This document shows positions 51,145 to 59,188 of a stretch of DNA of 64,000 nt, piece by piece. This stretch comes from Paenibacillus timonensis. GTDB lineage: Bacteria > Bacillota > Bacilli > Paenibacillales > Paenibacillaceae. The stretch's first letter is position 1. Every line of letters begins with the position of its first letter. The DNA lies in NCBI RefSeq assembly GCF_022427145.1, contig NZ_JAKSXN010000029.1, positions 1-64,000 on the forward strand, written 5' to 3'. The notes under the pieces were generated by a model. It was not told the origin of the DNA and made no database searches. It was given only the letters and a program-made list of their open reading frames with translations. The position numbers and the translations under genes were made by a program.

Positions 51145-53415
51145 GTGATCGAATTGGAAAACACCCGTCTGTACGTGGGACTTAGCGAGGAGAACGGCGC
51201 GATCGTTTCCCTGCGCGATCGATCGAACGGACGGGAATACATCGAACCGGGCCGCACCGGGGGCGACGTCTTCCGGCTGGAGACCGAAGCCGGCACTTCG
51301 GGCGGGTTTCGCGGATTTGCTTACGAGATACGGCAGGGCGAAGGATACCGGGAGTGCCTGCTCCGCTGGCAAAGCCAGGCGGGGCCGACGGTTACCGGGA
51401 CGGTCCGGTTGCGGGAGGATGCGGATCTGCTGGAATTTCGCTGCGGGGTGGAGAACGCCGCGGATGGACCGCCCGTTATCAGCTTGGAGTATCCGATCCT
51501 TTCGGGTCTCGGGGCGATCACGGACGGAGGCGAGGACGACGTTGTCGTCCACAGCTTTGCCACGGGATTTCAGGTCCGAAATCCGCTGAAGCATTTCCGG
51601 CATGACGGAATGGGCTTCCGCTACATGCCCTATCCGGAGAGCTTCTCCGGCGCGGCGATGCAGTTCTTCGCCTATTACGGCAAGGGGCGCGGCGGCTTGT
51701 ATTTTGCGGCGCTGGATCCGGAAGGTTATGCCAAATGGCTCAACTTCTACAAAAGCGAGGGCGGACTGCTGGAAGCGTCCTTCATTCACGCCTGCGAGGA
51801 CATCGGCGCCGGCAAAGGCATCGAGGTTTCTTACGTGATGGAGGTGCAACTGCTTCGCGGGCAGGGCTGGCCTGAGGCGGCCGGCCTCTATAAGGCTTGG
51901 GCCGTTCAGCAGTCGTGGTGCGCCAAAGGAACTTTGGCCGAGCGGCGGGACCGCGGCGATGCAGGGCTGTTCCGCTGGTTGTACGAGGAGGCGGGCGCGG
52001 CCACGTTCGGCGTCAACGCCGGCTACGACCGGACGAAGTGGCTGCGCAAGTACCGCGAGCGGATCGGGACGCCGCTGTTCCATATCCTCGGTCCGGATTG
52101 GAGCAAAGCGCCGCAGACGTTCGGCCGGGGCGTGCCCGGCGGCTATGACGACTGGTTCCCGACCCGCTTCAACCTGGACAACATCACTTGCATCCGCGAG
52201 CAAGGCGACCGGTTTGCTCCATTCGAATTCGACTATTTGTTCAATTTCGCCGGGGCGGACGGGGAACGGGCCAAAGCGGCCGCCCAACGTTTTCCGGAGG
52301 ACAAAAAGAGCATCGACGCTTACCGGTTCCCGTTCCTCTGTCCGGCAGCCCCCTTTACCCGGGAGCTGCACCAGCGCCGGGACGAAACGCTGCAACGGGA
52401 AGCGGACGTGGACGCGATTTATTACGACATTTCGGCGAACAACATCCTGAAAGCGTGTCACGACGAAAGCCACGGCCACCCGATCGGCGGGGGCAAAGCG
52501 ATCAACGATGCGTACCGGTCTAATTACGCGGAGACGAAAGCGGCGATGGGGCAGGCGGCAGGACGTTACGTGCCGATGGGCACGGAAATGATGAACGAAA
52601 CGGTTATGGACGTGCTCGACTTCTACCAGGCCCGTGCCGGCGGTCAACCGGCCGCCCCGCTGGAGGGCTACCCGTTCCGGGAACTGCTGAAGTCGGGGGA
52701 TGTGGAACTGGTGCCGTTGTTTACCTACGTGTACCACGAGTACGGTCCCGTTAGGCTGGACGGGTGGGGAAAGCTCACGGCGGAAATCGGCGACCTGTTT
52801 TATTTCACGGTGGCGCGAACGTATTTGTGGGGCGGGCTGTACGAGCTCAATTACGAATACAGCCCGATGGAGGCGCTGGACGGCGTGGAGAACGGGAGCG
52901 ACGAGCATTACGCCGCGTTCGAGCCGCGCGGGTATGCTTTTGCGGAGGAACGGGCGGATTACCTGAGCTTGTTTGCCGCGTTGCGAACCGGCACGGGCAA
53001 TAAGTATCTCGCCTACGGTGAAATGCTGCCGCCGCTTCCCCTCGATGCCGGCCGGTTGACGTTGGATTGGTTCCACTACAACCACGGGATCGGTTCCCTG
53101 GAGTATAACGATGCGGGGAGCCTAAGCGTGGAAAGGATTGTGCATGCGGTATGGAAATACCGGGACGAAAGCGTCGGGTTATTTTTCGCCAATGTGAGCG
53201 AGGAGGCTCGGGAAGTGGCGTTGTGCCCGGGCGATCTTCCCGTGACCGGTTCGGTCATGGAGCTGCGCTACCACATGTATTCGCCCGGTCCGGAGCGGCG
53301 GGAACCCGAAACCGTCAAGGCGGATGCCCAGGAGCTCAAACTGACGATCCCGCCGCGTTGCGTCGTTTTGTTGGAAGCGCTGCTGCATCCCGTGAAGCGA
53401 ACGCGTGAAGAGTAA
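51145..53415 (+). CDS. DUF6259-like putative glycoside hydrolase
   Basis: A 756-residue cytosolic protein without signal peptide. Residues 1-230 look like a galactose-mutarotase-type beta sandwich (LYVGLSEENGAIVSLRDRSN); 260-620 look like a TIM barrel, with possible catalytic acids in VDAIYYDISANN (about residue 430), PMGTEMMNETVMD (about 475) and the late YLWGGLYELNYEYS; 660-756 form a C-terminal sheet domain. The architecture is that of DUF6259 proteins, related in layout to retaining glycosidases. Specificity unknown. The start is GTG 51145 with AAAGGAGG. Last gene of the first operon of the locus. Confidence 0.68.
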   Translation: MIELENTRLYVGLSEENGAIVSLRDRSNGREYIEPGRTGGDVFRLETEAGTSGGFRGFAYEIRQGEGYRECLLRWQSQAGPTVTGTVRLREDADLLEFRCGVENAADGPPVISLEYPILSGLGAITDGGEDDVVVHSFATGFQVRNPLKHFRHDGMGFRYMPYPESFSGAAMQFFAYYGKGRGGLYFAALDPEGYAKWLNFYKSEGGLLEASFIHACEDIGAGKGIEVSYVMEVQLLRGQGWPEAAGLYKAWAVQQSWCAKGTLAERRDRGDAGLFRWLYEEAGAATFGVNAGYDRTKWLRKYRERIGTPLFHILGPDWSKAPQTFGRGVPGGYDDWFPTRFNLDNITCIREQGDRFAPFEFDYLFNFAGADGERAKAAAQRFPEDKKSIDAYRFPFLCPAAPFTRELHQRRDETLQREADVDAIYYDISANNILKACHDESHGHPIGGGKAINDAYRSNYAETKAAMGQAAGRYVPMGTEMMNETVMDVLDFYQARAGGQPAAPLEGYPFRELLKSGDVELVPLFTYVYHEYGPVRLDGWGKLTAEIGDLFYFTVARTYLWGGLYELNYEYSPMEALDGVENGSDEHYAAFEPRGYAFAEERADYLSLFAALRTGTGNKYLAYGEMLPPLPLDAGRLTLDWFHYNHGIGSLEYNDAGSLSVERIVHAVWKYRDESVGLFFANVSEEAREVALCPGDLPVTGSVMELRYHMYSPGPERREPETVKADAQELKLTIPPRCVVLLEALLHPVKRTREE

Positions 53416-53454
53416 TATGCGGCCAGGAGATTCGCGTCGCGACGGAACGTAACA

Positions 53455-53620
53455 GATCGGATCGTAACAGATGCAACGGATTGTAACGGTCGTACCTGAT
53501 TGTATCGGATCGCAACGGATCGGATCGCAACGGATCGGATCACATCGAATCGAATCGCATCGGGTCGGATCGCAACGCATCGGATCGCATCGGATCGAAT
53601 CGGATCGCGGCGGTCGCAAC
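53455..53620. repeat. Low-complexity 5/10-bp repeat tract (ATCGG/GATCGCAAC)
   Basis: About 165 bp made of diverged ATCGG, GATCGCAACG and GATCGCATCG words without a fixed unit. The minus strand reads as repeated IRCDP in one frame, which is a by-product. It follows directly after the DUF6259-like gene. Confidence 0.75.
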
Positions 53621-53625
53621 GAATG

Positions 53626-54052
53626 TAACGGAACGTAGTGACCTTATGTTCGTATTTCCCGGCTATTTCCCGCTGTAACGGAATCCAGAGACCTTATTGG
53701 ACCCTTAAGGTGGCCCATTAGCCGCTTTTGACCGAAATAAGGTCTCCTAGTTCCGTTAGAATCGGAAGCTACTCCCAAAGCAGTGAATAGCGCCTCTGGC
53801 TTCCGTTAGCTTGCTAGTGGAGTGTACCTGGATGAACATGAGTACACGGCGAGTAAAAAGTTTGGGATAGCTGCTTAAGAAAGCCGGGAGAAAGACTTAC
53901 GCGAGCCTATAACGGAAAATAATGGCGCTATTTCGGCGATTTTCCTCATTTGAAGTGAAATAAAGCAAGCTTATGGCGCTATTTTTGGGGAATCCCTGCA
54001 TTTTGCACAATTCATTGAAAAATAAGACCATAATGTTCCGCTATTTTTCGAT
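53626..54052. repeat. Cluster of dispersed TAACGGAA...TATT repeats
   Basis: Copies on both strands share TAACGGAA-N5-8-(A/G)GNC(C/G)(C/T)TATT: plus 53626, 53676 and 53910; minus 53758, 53808 and a diverged one at about 54045; a partial plus copy near 53968. The pair 53676-53698 and 53736-53758 forms a 23-bp stem with an internal 4-bp mismatch. The pattern matches copies at 37167 and 37217. No gene is seen in 53416-54085. Confidence 0.65.
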
Positions 54053-54085
54053 AATGAACAATTTTTATCAAGGAGAGAGATAACC

Positions 54086-55168
54086 ATGAACCCATTTAAC
54101 GGACTAGATCTAGGATTAGGCAATTTGTACCGGATGTCGCCGGCGAAGACGCGTTCGATCAGCGCGGAGAACTTTACCGGCGCCAAAGGCCAAGGCGGCA
54201 TGGCCACCGAAGGCACGGGGGCGGAATGTGCCCGCGATCTCGGCCAGGGCTGGAAGGTATCGCCGTCGGTGAACATCGCGCCGGGGCAGACTTTGACGGT
54301 GGCGGACATCGACGGCCCGGGAGCGATTCAGCATATCTGGCTGACCTGCTTCCCGGACAGCTGGCGGCATCTGATTTTGCGGATGTATTGGGACGGCGAG
54401 AGCGAGCCGAGCGTGGAAACGCCGCTGGGCGATTTCTTCTGCAACGGCTGGTGCGAGCGCAGCAACGTTAACTCGCTGCCGGTAGCGGTGAATCCGGCCG
54501 GCGGGATGAACAGCTATTGGGTGATGCCGTTTCGCCAAAAAGCCAAAATCACGGTCGAAAACCGAATGGGGTCGCCGGTTGTCTTGTACTATCAAATCGA
54601 CTACACCTTGACCGAGGTCCCGGACGATGCCGCTTATTTCCATGCCCAATGGAGAAGAAGCAACCCGGTTCGCTACAAGGACGTGCACGTGCTGTTGGAT
54701 GGCGTTCGAGGAAAAGGGCACTACGTGGGCACCTATCTGGCCTGGCAGGTGAACAACAACGGCTGGTGGGGCGAAGGGGAAATCAAGTTCTACATGGACG
54801 GGGATCAGGATTATCCGACCATTTGCGGCACGGGCACGGAAGATTATTTCGGAGGAGCGTGGAACTTCGAGCAGCCGAAAGGAGAATACGCCTCCTTTTC
54901 CACGGCTTACTTAGGTCTCCATCAGATCATCAAGCCGGACGGCTTATACCGGAGCCAGCAGCGCTTCGGCATGTACCGCTGGCACGTGATGGACCCGATT
55001 CGGTTCGAAAGTGACCTGCGCGTCACAATCCAGGCGCTCGGCTGGCGGTCCGGCGGCCGGTATTTGCCGCTGCAGGACGACATCGCCTCCGTCAGCTACT
55101 GGTATCAATCGGAGCCGCATGCGGCTTACCCGCAGCTGCCGGATAACGACGGGCTGGAAGTCATTTAA
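54086..55168 (+). CDS. DUF2961 / GH172-family glycosidase
   Basis: A 360-residue DUF2961 protein: AENFTGAKGQGGMATEGTGA, VADIDGPGAIQHIWLTCFPD, LILRMYWDGESEPSVETPLG, DFFCNGW, then the family core GTGTEDYFGGAWNF with a Glu near residue 252 that is a good catalytic candidate. From established knowledge, DUF2961 is CAZy GH172, including difructose-dianhydride I and alpha-D-fructofuranosidases and exo-alpha-D-arabinofuranosidases. There is no signal peptide, so it should act on imported sugars. ATG 54086 with AAGGAGAGAG. Followed by the 668-residue gene after 22 bp. Confidence 0.88.
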   Translation: MNPFNGLDLGLGNLYRMSPAKTRSISAENFTGAKGQGGMATEGTGAECARDLGQGWKVSPSVNIAPGQTLTVADIDGPGAIQHIWLTCFPDSWRHLILRMYWDGESEPSVETPLGDFFCNGWCERSNVNSLPVAVNPAGGMNSYWVMPFRQKAKITVENRMGSPVVLYYQIDYTLTEVPDDAAYFHAQWRRSNPVRYKDVHVLLDGVRGKGHYVGTYLAWQVNNNGWWGEGEIKFYMDGDQDYPTICGTGTEDYFGGAWNFEQPKGEYASFSTAYLGLHQIIKPDGLYRSQQRFGMYRWHVMDPIRFESDLRVTIQALGWRSGGRYLPLQDDIASVSYWYQSEPHAAYPQLPDNDGLEVI

Positions 55169-55190
55169 GCGAATCCAAGGAGGGAATGAC

Positions 55191-57197
55191 ATGCTAGGGA
55201 GCATTTCGCCCGGCCCGGACCTGTCGGAATTCGCCGCGTCGATTGCGTACGATTTCATCGGAGGTACGGAGCCGGAGGTGCAAGGCAGCGAGCCGGAACC
55301 CGGCGTGTACCATTTTAGGCTGACGTTTCGCCTGGATCGTCCGGTCCGGCAGGATGATTGGAGGGTGAAGGTCGTACCGGCCTTTGCCCCCTCTTTCCAT
55401 TGGGCGCCCCATTTGACCCCGACCGACCGCCATGTGATCGATCAGCACAGCTTCCGCTCCCCGGCCTTGATCGTCCGGGATGACCGGCGGATGTTGGCGC
55501 TGATTCCCGACCTCGACGTGCTGGGGGAAGGGACGCAGGTCCGCTGGTATGTGGATAATGACGCTTCCCGGAACGAGCTTGCGCTGGGCATGGGCGAAAG
55601 CCGGGTAAAGGAACACGTGCTTTACGAAAAAATGCCCGGCGCAAGGTACGCCGCTGGCCGCGTGAAGGTTGGCTTTTACCTGATGGTCAGCGATGCGCCG
55701 GAAGCGCTGGCCAACCCGTGGCGCCCGGTTCTGCGTTTCCTTTGGGAACGGTGGGGGGCGCCGCTCTATCGGACCGGGGCCCCCTTAACCGCTCCGCTGG
55801 AACCGTTCGTCCGGTACGCGTATCGCTGGGCGTTCGAGCATTGGGAACGGCCGGTGTGGCAGGAGTTTGATTGGAACGGGATTCGGGTAGGGGCCCCGGC
55901 GTTCATCGTCAACGTCACGCAAAGCCCGAACTACCCCGGACCGGTAAGCGAGCGGGAGACCCGCTCCATCTGGAATCAGGCGTGGTTCAGCTCGCTTCGC
56001 TCGGCAGCGGGCGTGTTCCGATACGGCAGGCAACAGGACGATCCGAACCTACTACGACGGGCAAGGTTGATGAAGGAGCTGGCGTTGTCCGCCCCGCAGC
56101 GCAGCGGCTTTTTTCCGTCGGTGATCGCTACGCAGATGGAGCAGGTTCAACTTGGGGATGCGCTCGTCCATCGCTCCAAAGGATGGGACACCGCGTATTG
56201 GGGGAATTCCGACCGCAATCCGCTGCCGGACCGACGGATCAAAGAGGCGCCTTATCATATCGCCGATATGAGCTGGACGGCGTTATGGATGCTCCGGTGG
56301 TACGGGGAGCTGGAGCGGGACCCGCGGTTGTTGGCTTATGCGGTTCGTTACGGGGACGCGTTGATCGCGATTCAGGATGCGCAGGGTTTTTTCCCGGCTT
56401 GGCTGGATTGGCATACCCTGGAACCGCTCGAAGCGCTGCGGGATTCGCCGGAAACGGCGGTGTCCGTCACGTTTTTGCTCCAGCTTGGCGTAATGACCGG
56501 CCAGGCCCGTTATACTCAAGCTGCGCTGCAGGCGGCGAAGGCGGTCGCGGCGGAGGTGGTGCCCGAGGGCCGCTGGGAAGATTTCGAAACGTACTGGTCC
56601 TGCTCGGGGTTTGGCGGCAAGGATCATGTCGGGCGGAAGTATACGCGCAACAACATGTATAAACAGTGCAATTTATCGATGTTTTGGGCGGCGGAGGCGT
56701 TTCTCGAATGCTTTCGGCGTACCGGGGAACCGCATTACTTAGCGATCGGAGAACGTTGCCTGGACGAAATGCTGATGACACAAGCCTCCTGGCAGCCTCC
56801 CTATCTGTATGTCGATGTTTTGGGAGGATTCGGAGTCATGAACGCCGACGGCGAATGGAACGATTCCCGGCAAAGCCTGTTCGCCGAACTGATTCTTGAG
56901 TACGGCCGCGAGCTGGGCAGGACCGAATATCTCGAGCGCGGGCTGGCCGCGCTCAAGGCCTCCTTCGTCATGATGTATTGCCCGGAAAATCCGAAGACGA
57001 AAGCGCAATGGGAAGAGGCGTTTCCTTTTTTCGGAGAGCGGGATTACGGTTTTATGATGGAAAACTACGGCCATGGAGGGGAGGTGAACGAGCGGGGAAC
57101 CGGGATGGGCGAGTTTACGATTTTCGATTGGGGCAACGGGGCCGCGGCGGAAAGTTACTTGCGGATCAAAGCGCATCATCCGGAATTGGACATTTGA
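55191..57197 (+). CDS. Putative helical-barrel glycosidase, family not recognised
   Basis: A 668-residue cytosolic protein. Residues 1-185 look like a beta-rich N domain (YHFRLTFRLDRPVRQDDWRV); 200-650 have the repeated helix pairs of an (alpha/alpha)6 barrel (AYRWAFEHWERPVWQEFDWN, WTALWMLRWYGELERDPRLL, YWSCSGFGGKDHVGRKYTRN, GEFTIFDWGNGAAAESYLRI). Acid residues around WDTAYWGNSDRNPLPDRR and DFETYWSCSGF could be catalytic. Length and domain order recall GH127/GH88-like enzymes but I cannot assign it. ATG 55191 has AAGGAGGGA; longer frames overlap the GH172 gene. It is co-oriented with the GH172 gene 22 bp upstream. Confidence 0.7.
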   Translation: MLGSISPGPDLSEFAASIAYDFIGGTEPEVQGSEPEPGVYHFRLTFRLDRPVRQDDWRVKVVPAFAPSFHWAPHLTPTDRHVIDQHSFRSPALIVRDDRRMLALIPDLDVLGEGTQVRWYVDNDASRNELALGMGESRVKEHVLYEKMPGARYAAGRVKVGFYLMVSDAPEALANPWRPVLRFLWERWGAPLYRTGAPLTAPLEPFVRYAYRWAFEHWERPVWQEFDWNGIRVGAPAFIVNVTQSPNYPGPVSERETRSIWNQAWFSSLRSAAGVFRYGRQQDDPNLLRRARLMKELALSAPQRSGFFPSVIATQMEQVQLGDALVHRSKGWDTAYWGNSDRNPLPDRRIKEAPYHIADMSWTALWMLRWYGELERDPRLLAYAVRYGDALIAIQDAQGFFPAWLDWHTLEPLEALRDSPETAVSVTFLLQLGVMTGQARYTQAALQAAKAVAAEVVPEGRWEDFETYWSCSGFGGKDHVGRKYTRNNMYKQCNLSMFWAAEAFLECFRRTGEPHYLAIGERCLDEMLMTQASWQPPYLYVDVLGGFGVMNADGEWNDSRQSLFAELILEYGRELGRTEYLERGLAALKASFVMMYCPENPKTKAQWEEAFPFFGERDYGFMMENYGHGGEVNERGTGMGEFTIFDWGNGAAAESYLRIKAHHPELDI

Positions 57198-57325
57198 GGC
57201 TGGGGCGGGGCGGGCGAAACAGGGAATTTCAGGGATGAATGCGATTTCTTTTGCCGAAACGGAAACGGGGCCGTATACTTTGGTTAGAGATCTGCAATCG
57301 ATCCCACAATTTGGAATTCCCAACA

Positions 57326-57339
57326 TGTAAGCGCTTTAT
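57326..57339. promoter_or_regulatory. Possible cre site before the two-component operon
   Basis: TGTAAGCGCTTTAT matches TGWAANCGNTNWCA at 12 of 14 positions (the last two differ). It is 22 bp upstream of the sensor-kinase start. Confidence 0.45.
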
Positions 57340-57360
57340 GACTGGAGGAGAAACGCCCTG

Positions 57361-59133
57361 ATGTGGACTAGGCTCAAAAACGCCAAACTCCGGAACAAGC
57401 TGATGCTGATGCTTGTGCTGTTTATTTTGACGCCGCTCGTGTTTGCCGGATTTATTTTCTACCGGAGCTCCAGCAATTTCGCTGCCGAGCGCGCCGACCG
57501 CGAAGCGCTGCAGTCGCTTCATCTGGTCCGAAGCAACGTCGACCAGCTGCTGTCGGAGATTGAAAACCGCATGCTCACGATTTACGACAACGGCCCGTTG
57601 ATCGAGCAGCTTAGCCGAATGGACGGCCGAGACGCGAAAGGGGCCCAGGCGAACGCCGAGGATACGGTCAATCGGTTTCTTCGCGATTCGCTGCGCGGCA
57701 AAGAGGATATCGATTCGATTTACCTGCTCGCAAGGAACGGGGCAATGTATTTCGCCGACATCAAAGGCTCCGGCGTGTTTCGGCCTATCTTGGCGCGGCA
57801 TCCCGAATGGACGAGGGCCATCGAGGGGAGGGCGGGGCAAATAACGTGGTTGCCGACGTATGAAATGCCCGCGAACAATTATTTCAACTATTCGACTTAC
57901 TACATCCCGGCAGGCATGCTGGTAAAAGACGTGACGGATTCCTTGCAAAATATCGGCGTGCTGATGATGAACGTCAAAATCTCCGCGCTGGATCGCATCG
58001 TGAAAGGCGTCAGCGTGAGTCCGCAGGGCGTCATTATGATCGCCGACGGCGACGGGAACCTCGTGTGGCATGGCAACGACGAGGCCTACCGGCTCAATCT
58101 GGCGAATCAGCCCTTTTTCAAGGAGATGGTCGCAAGCGGAGACGCGTTGTCCCGGATGGACTTGAACGGGAAGCCTTACCGCATCGGCATGGAGCGCTCC
58201 GATTACAACGGCTGGTATTATTTCTCGCTGATGCCGCAGTCCGACGCCTTGCAGGCATCGGGTTCGCTGAAGCGGTTTTTTATCGTTACGTTATGCGTCT
58301 TCGCGTTGTTGTTCGTGCTGCTGGCCTGGTTGACGACCCACTACATCACCAAACCGATCCGCCAGATGGCGGTGGCGATGAAACGGATCCAGAAAGATAA
58401 CTTCGAATATCGCCTGCAGGCGCAGTCGGAGGACGAAATCGGGTTGCTGCAAAGCTCCTTCAACAGCATGAGCAGCCGGATCAACGACTTGATCCACGAA
58501 GTGAAGGTCATCTCCGAGCAGGAAAAAGAAGCGGAGGTCAAAGCGCTGCAAGCGCAGATTAATCCCCACTTCGTCTACAACACGCTGGACGCGATGAACT
58601 GGATCGCGATCGAAAAGGAACAGCCGGAGATCAGCGGCATGATCACGTCGCTGAGCGACATCATGCGTTACGCGATCCGGCCAGGCGCTCCGCTCGTCAC
58701 GATCGAAGAGGAATTGAAATGGGCAAGGAATTACGCCTATTTGCAAGAGATGAGGTTCGAGGAACGATTCGAGATCGGGTTCGACGTCGACCCGTCCATT
58801 TACGGCTATAAAGTGCCGCGCCTGCTGCTGCAGCCCTATCTGGAAAACTCCATTTTGCACGGGATGGAGGAGATGGAAGCGGGCGGACGCATCGACGTGT
58901 CGATGGCGATGCAAGAGGACGGCCGGGCCATCGTGATCCGCATCCAGGATAACGGAAGCGGGATTCCCGAGGAGAAGCTGCAGATGATTCGCGACCGGCT
59001 GGTGCACGGCATCGGGATGTATAACCTGAACGACCGCCTGAAGCTGGAGTACGGGCCGGAGTTCGGTGTGCAGGTCAACTCCGTTTACGGGGAAGGAACG
59101 ACGATTACGATCGTCATTCCGGCAATCGCTTGA
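57361..59133 (+). CDS. YesM-type sensor histidine kinase
   Basis: A 590-residue membrane kinase. TM1 about 14-36; extracytoplasmic dCache-like sensor 37-300; TM2 about 302-324; HAMP about 325-380; His_kinase domain with the phospho-acceptor in ALQAQINPHFVYNTLDAMNW near 400; HATPase_c to the end (LENSILHGMEEM, IQDNGSGIPEEKL, GIGMYNLNDRL). YesM-type kinases usually respond to sugars or to sugar-binding proteins and phosphorylate the YesN-type partner encoded next. ATG 57361 has GGAGGAG at 10 bp. Confidence 0.93.
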   Translation: MWTRLKNAKLRNKLMLMLVLFILTPLVFAGFIFYRSSSNFAAERADREALQSLHLVRSNVDQLLSEIENRMLTIYDNGPLIEQLSRMDGRDAKGAQANAEDTVNRFLRDSLRGKEDIDSIYLLARNGAMYFADIKGSGVFRPILARHPEWTRAIEGRAGQITWLPTYEMPANNYFNYSTYYIPAGMLVKDVTDSLQNIGVLMMNVKISALDRIVKGVSVSPQGVIMIADGDGNLVWHGNDEAYRLNLANQPFFKEMVASGDALSRMDLNGKPYRIGMERSDYNGWYYFSLMPQSDALQASGSLKRFFIVTLCVFALLFVLLAWLTTHYITKPIRQMAVAMKRIQKDNFEYRLQAQSEDEIGLLQSSFNSMSSRINDLIHEVKVISEQEKEAEVKALQAQINPHFVYNTLDAMNWIAIEKEQPEISGMITSLSDIMRYAIRPGAPLVTIEEELKWARNYAYLQEMRFEERFEIGFDVDPSIYGYKVPRLLLQPYLENSILHGMEEMEAGGRIDVSMAMQEDGRAIVIRIQDNGSGIPEEKLQMIRDRLVHGIGMYNLNDRLKLEYGPEFGVQVNSVYGEGTTITIVIPAIA

Positions 59134-59188
59134 AGAGGCAGACGCTTGATAAGGCGAAACCTAGATCAATCAAACAGGGGGATATGAC

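Noticed and set aside
50977-53085. A 702-codon leftward open frame opposite the DUF6259-like gene
   Set aside because: Arg/His/Pro-rich antisense frame caused by high GC; no start signal and no domain.
53179-53619. Leftward frame with repeated IRCDP
   Set aside because: Translation of the low-complexity GATC-rich tract that runs into the 3' end of the DUF6259-like gene.
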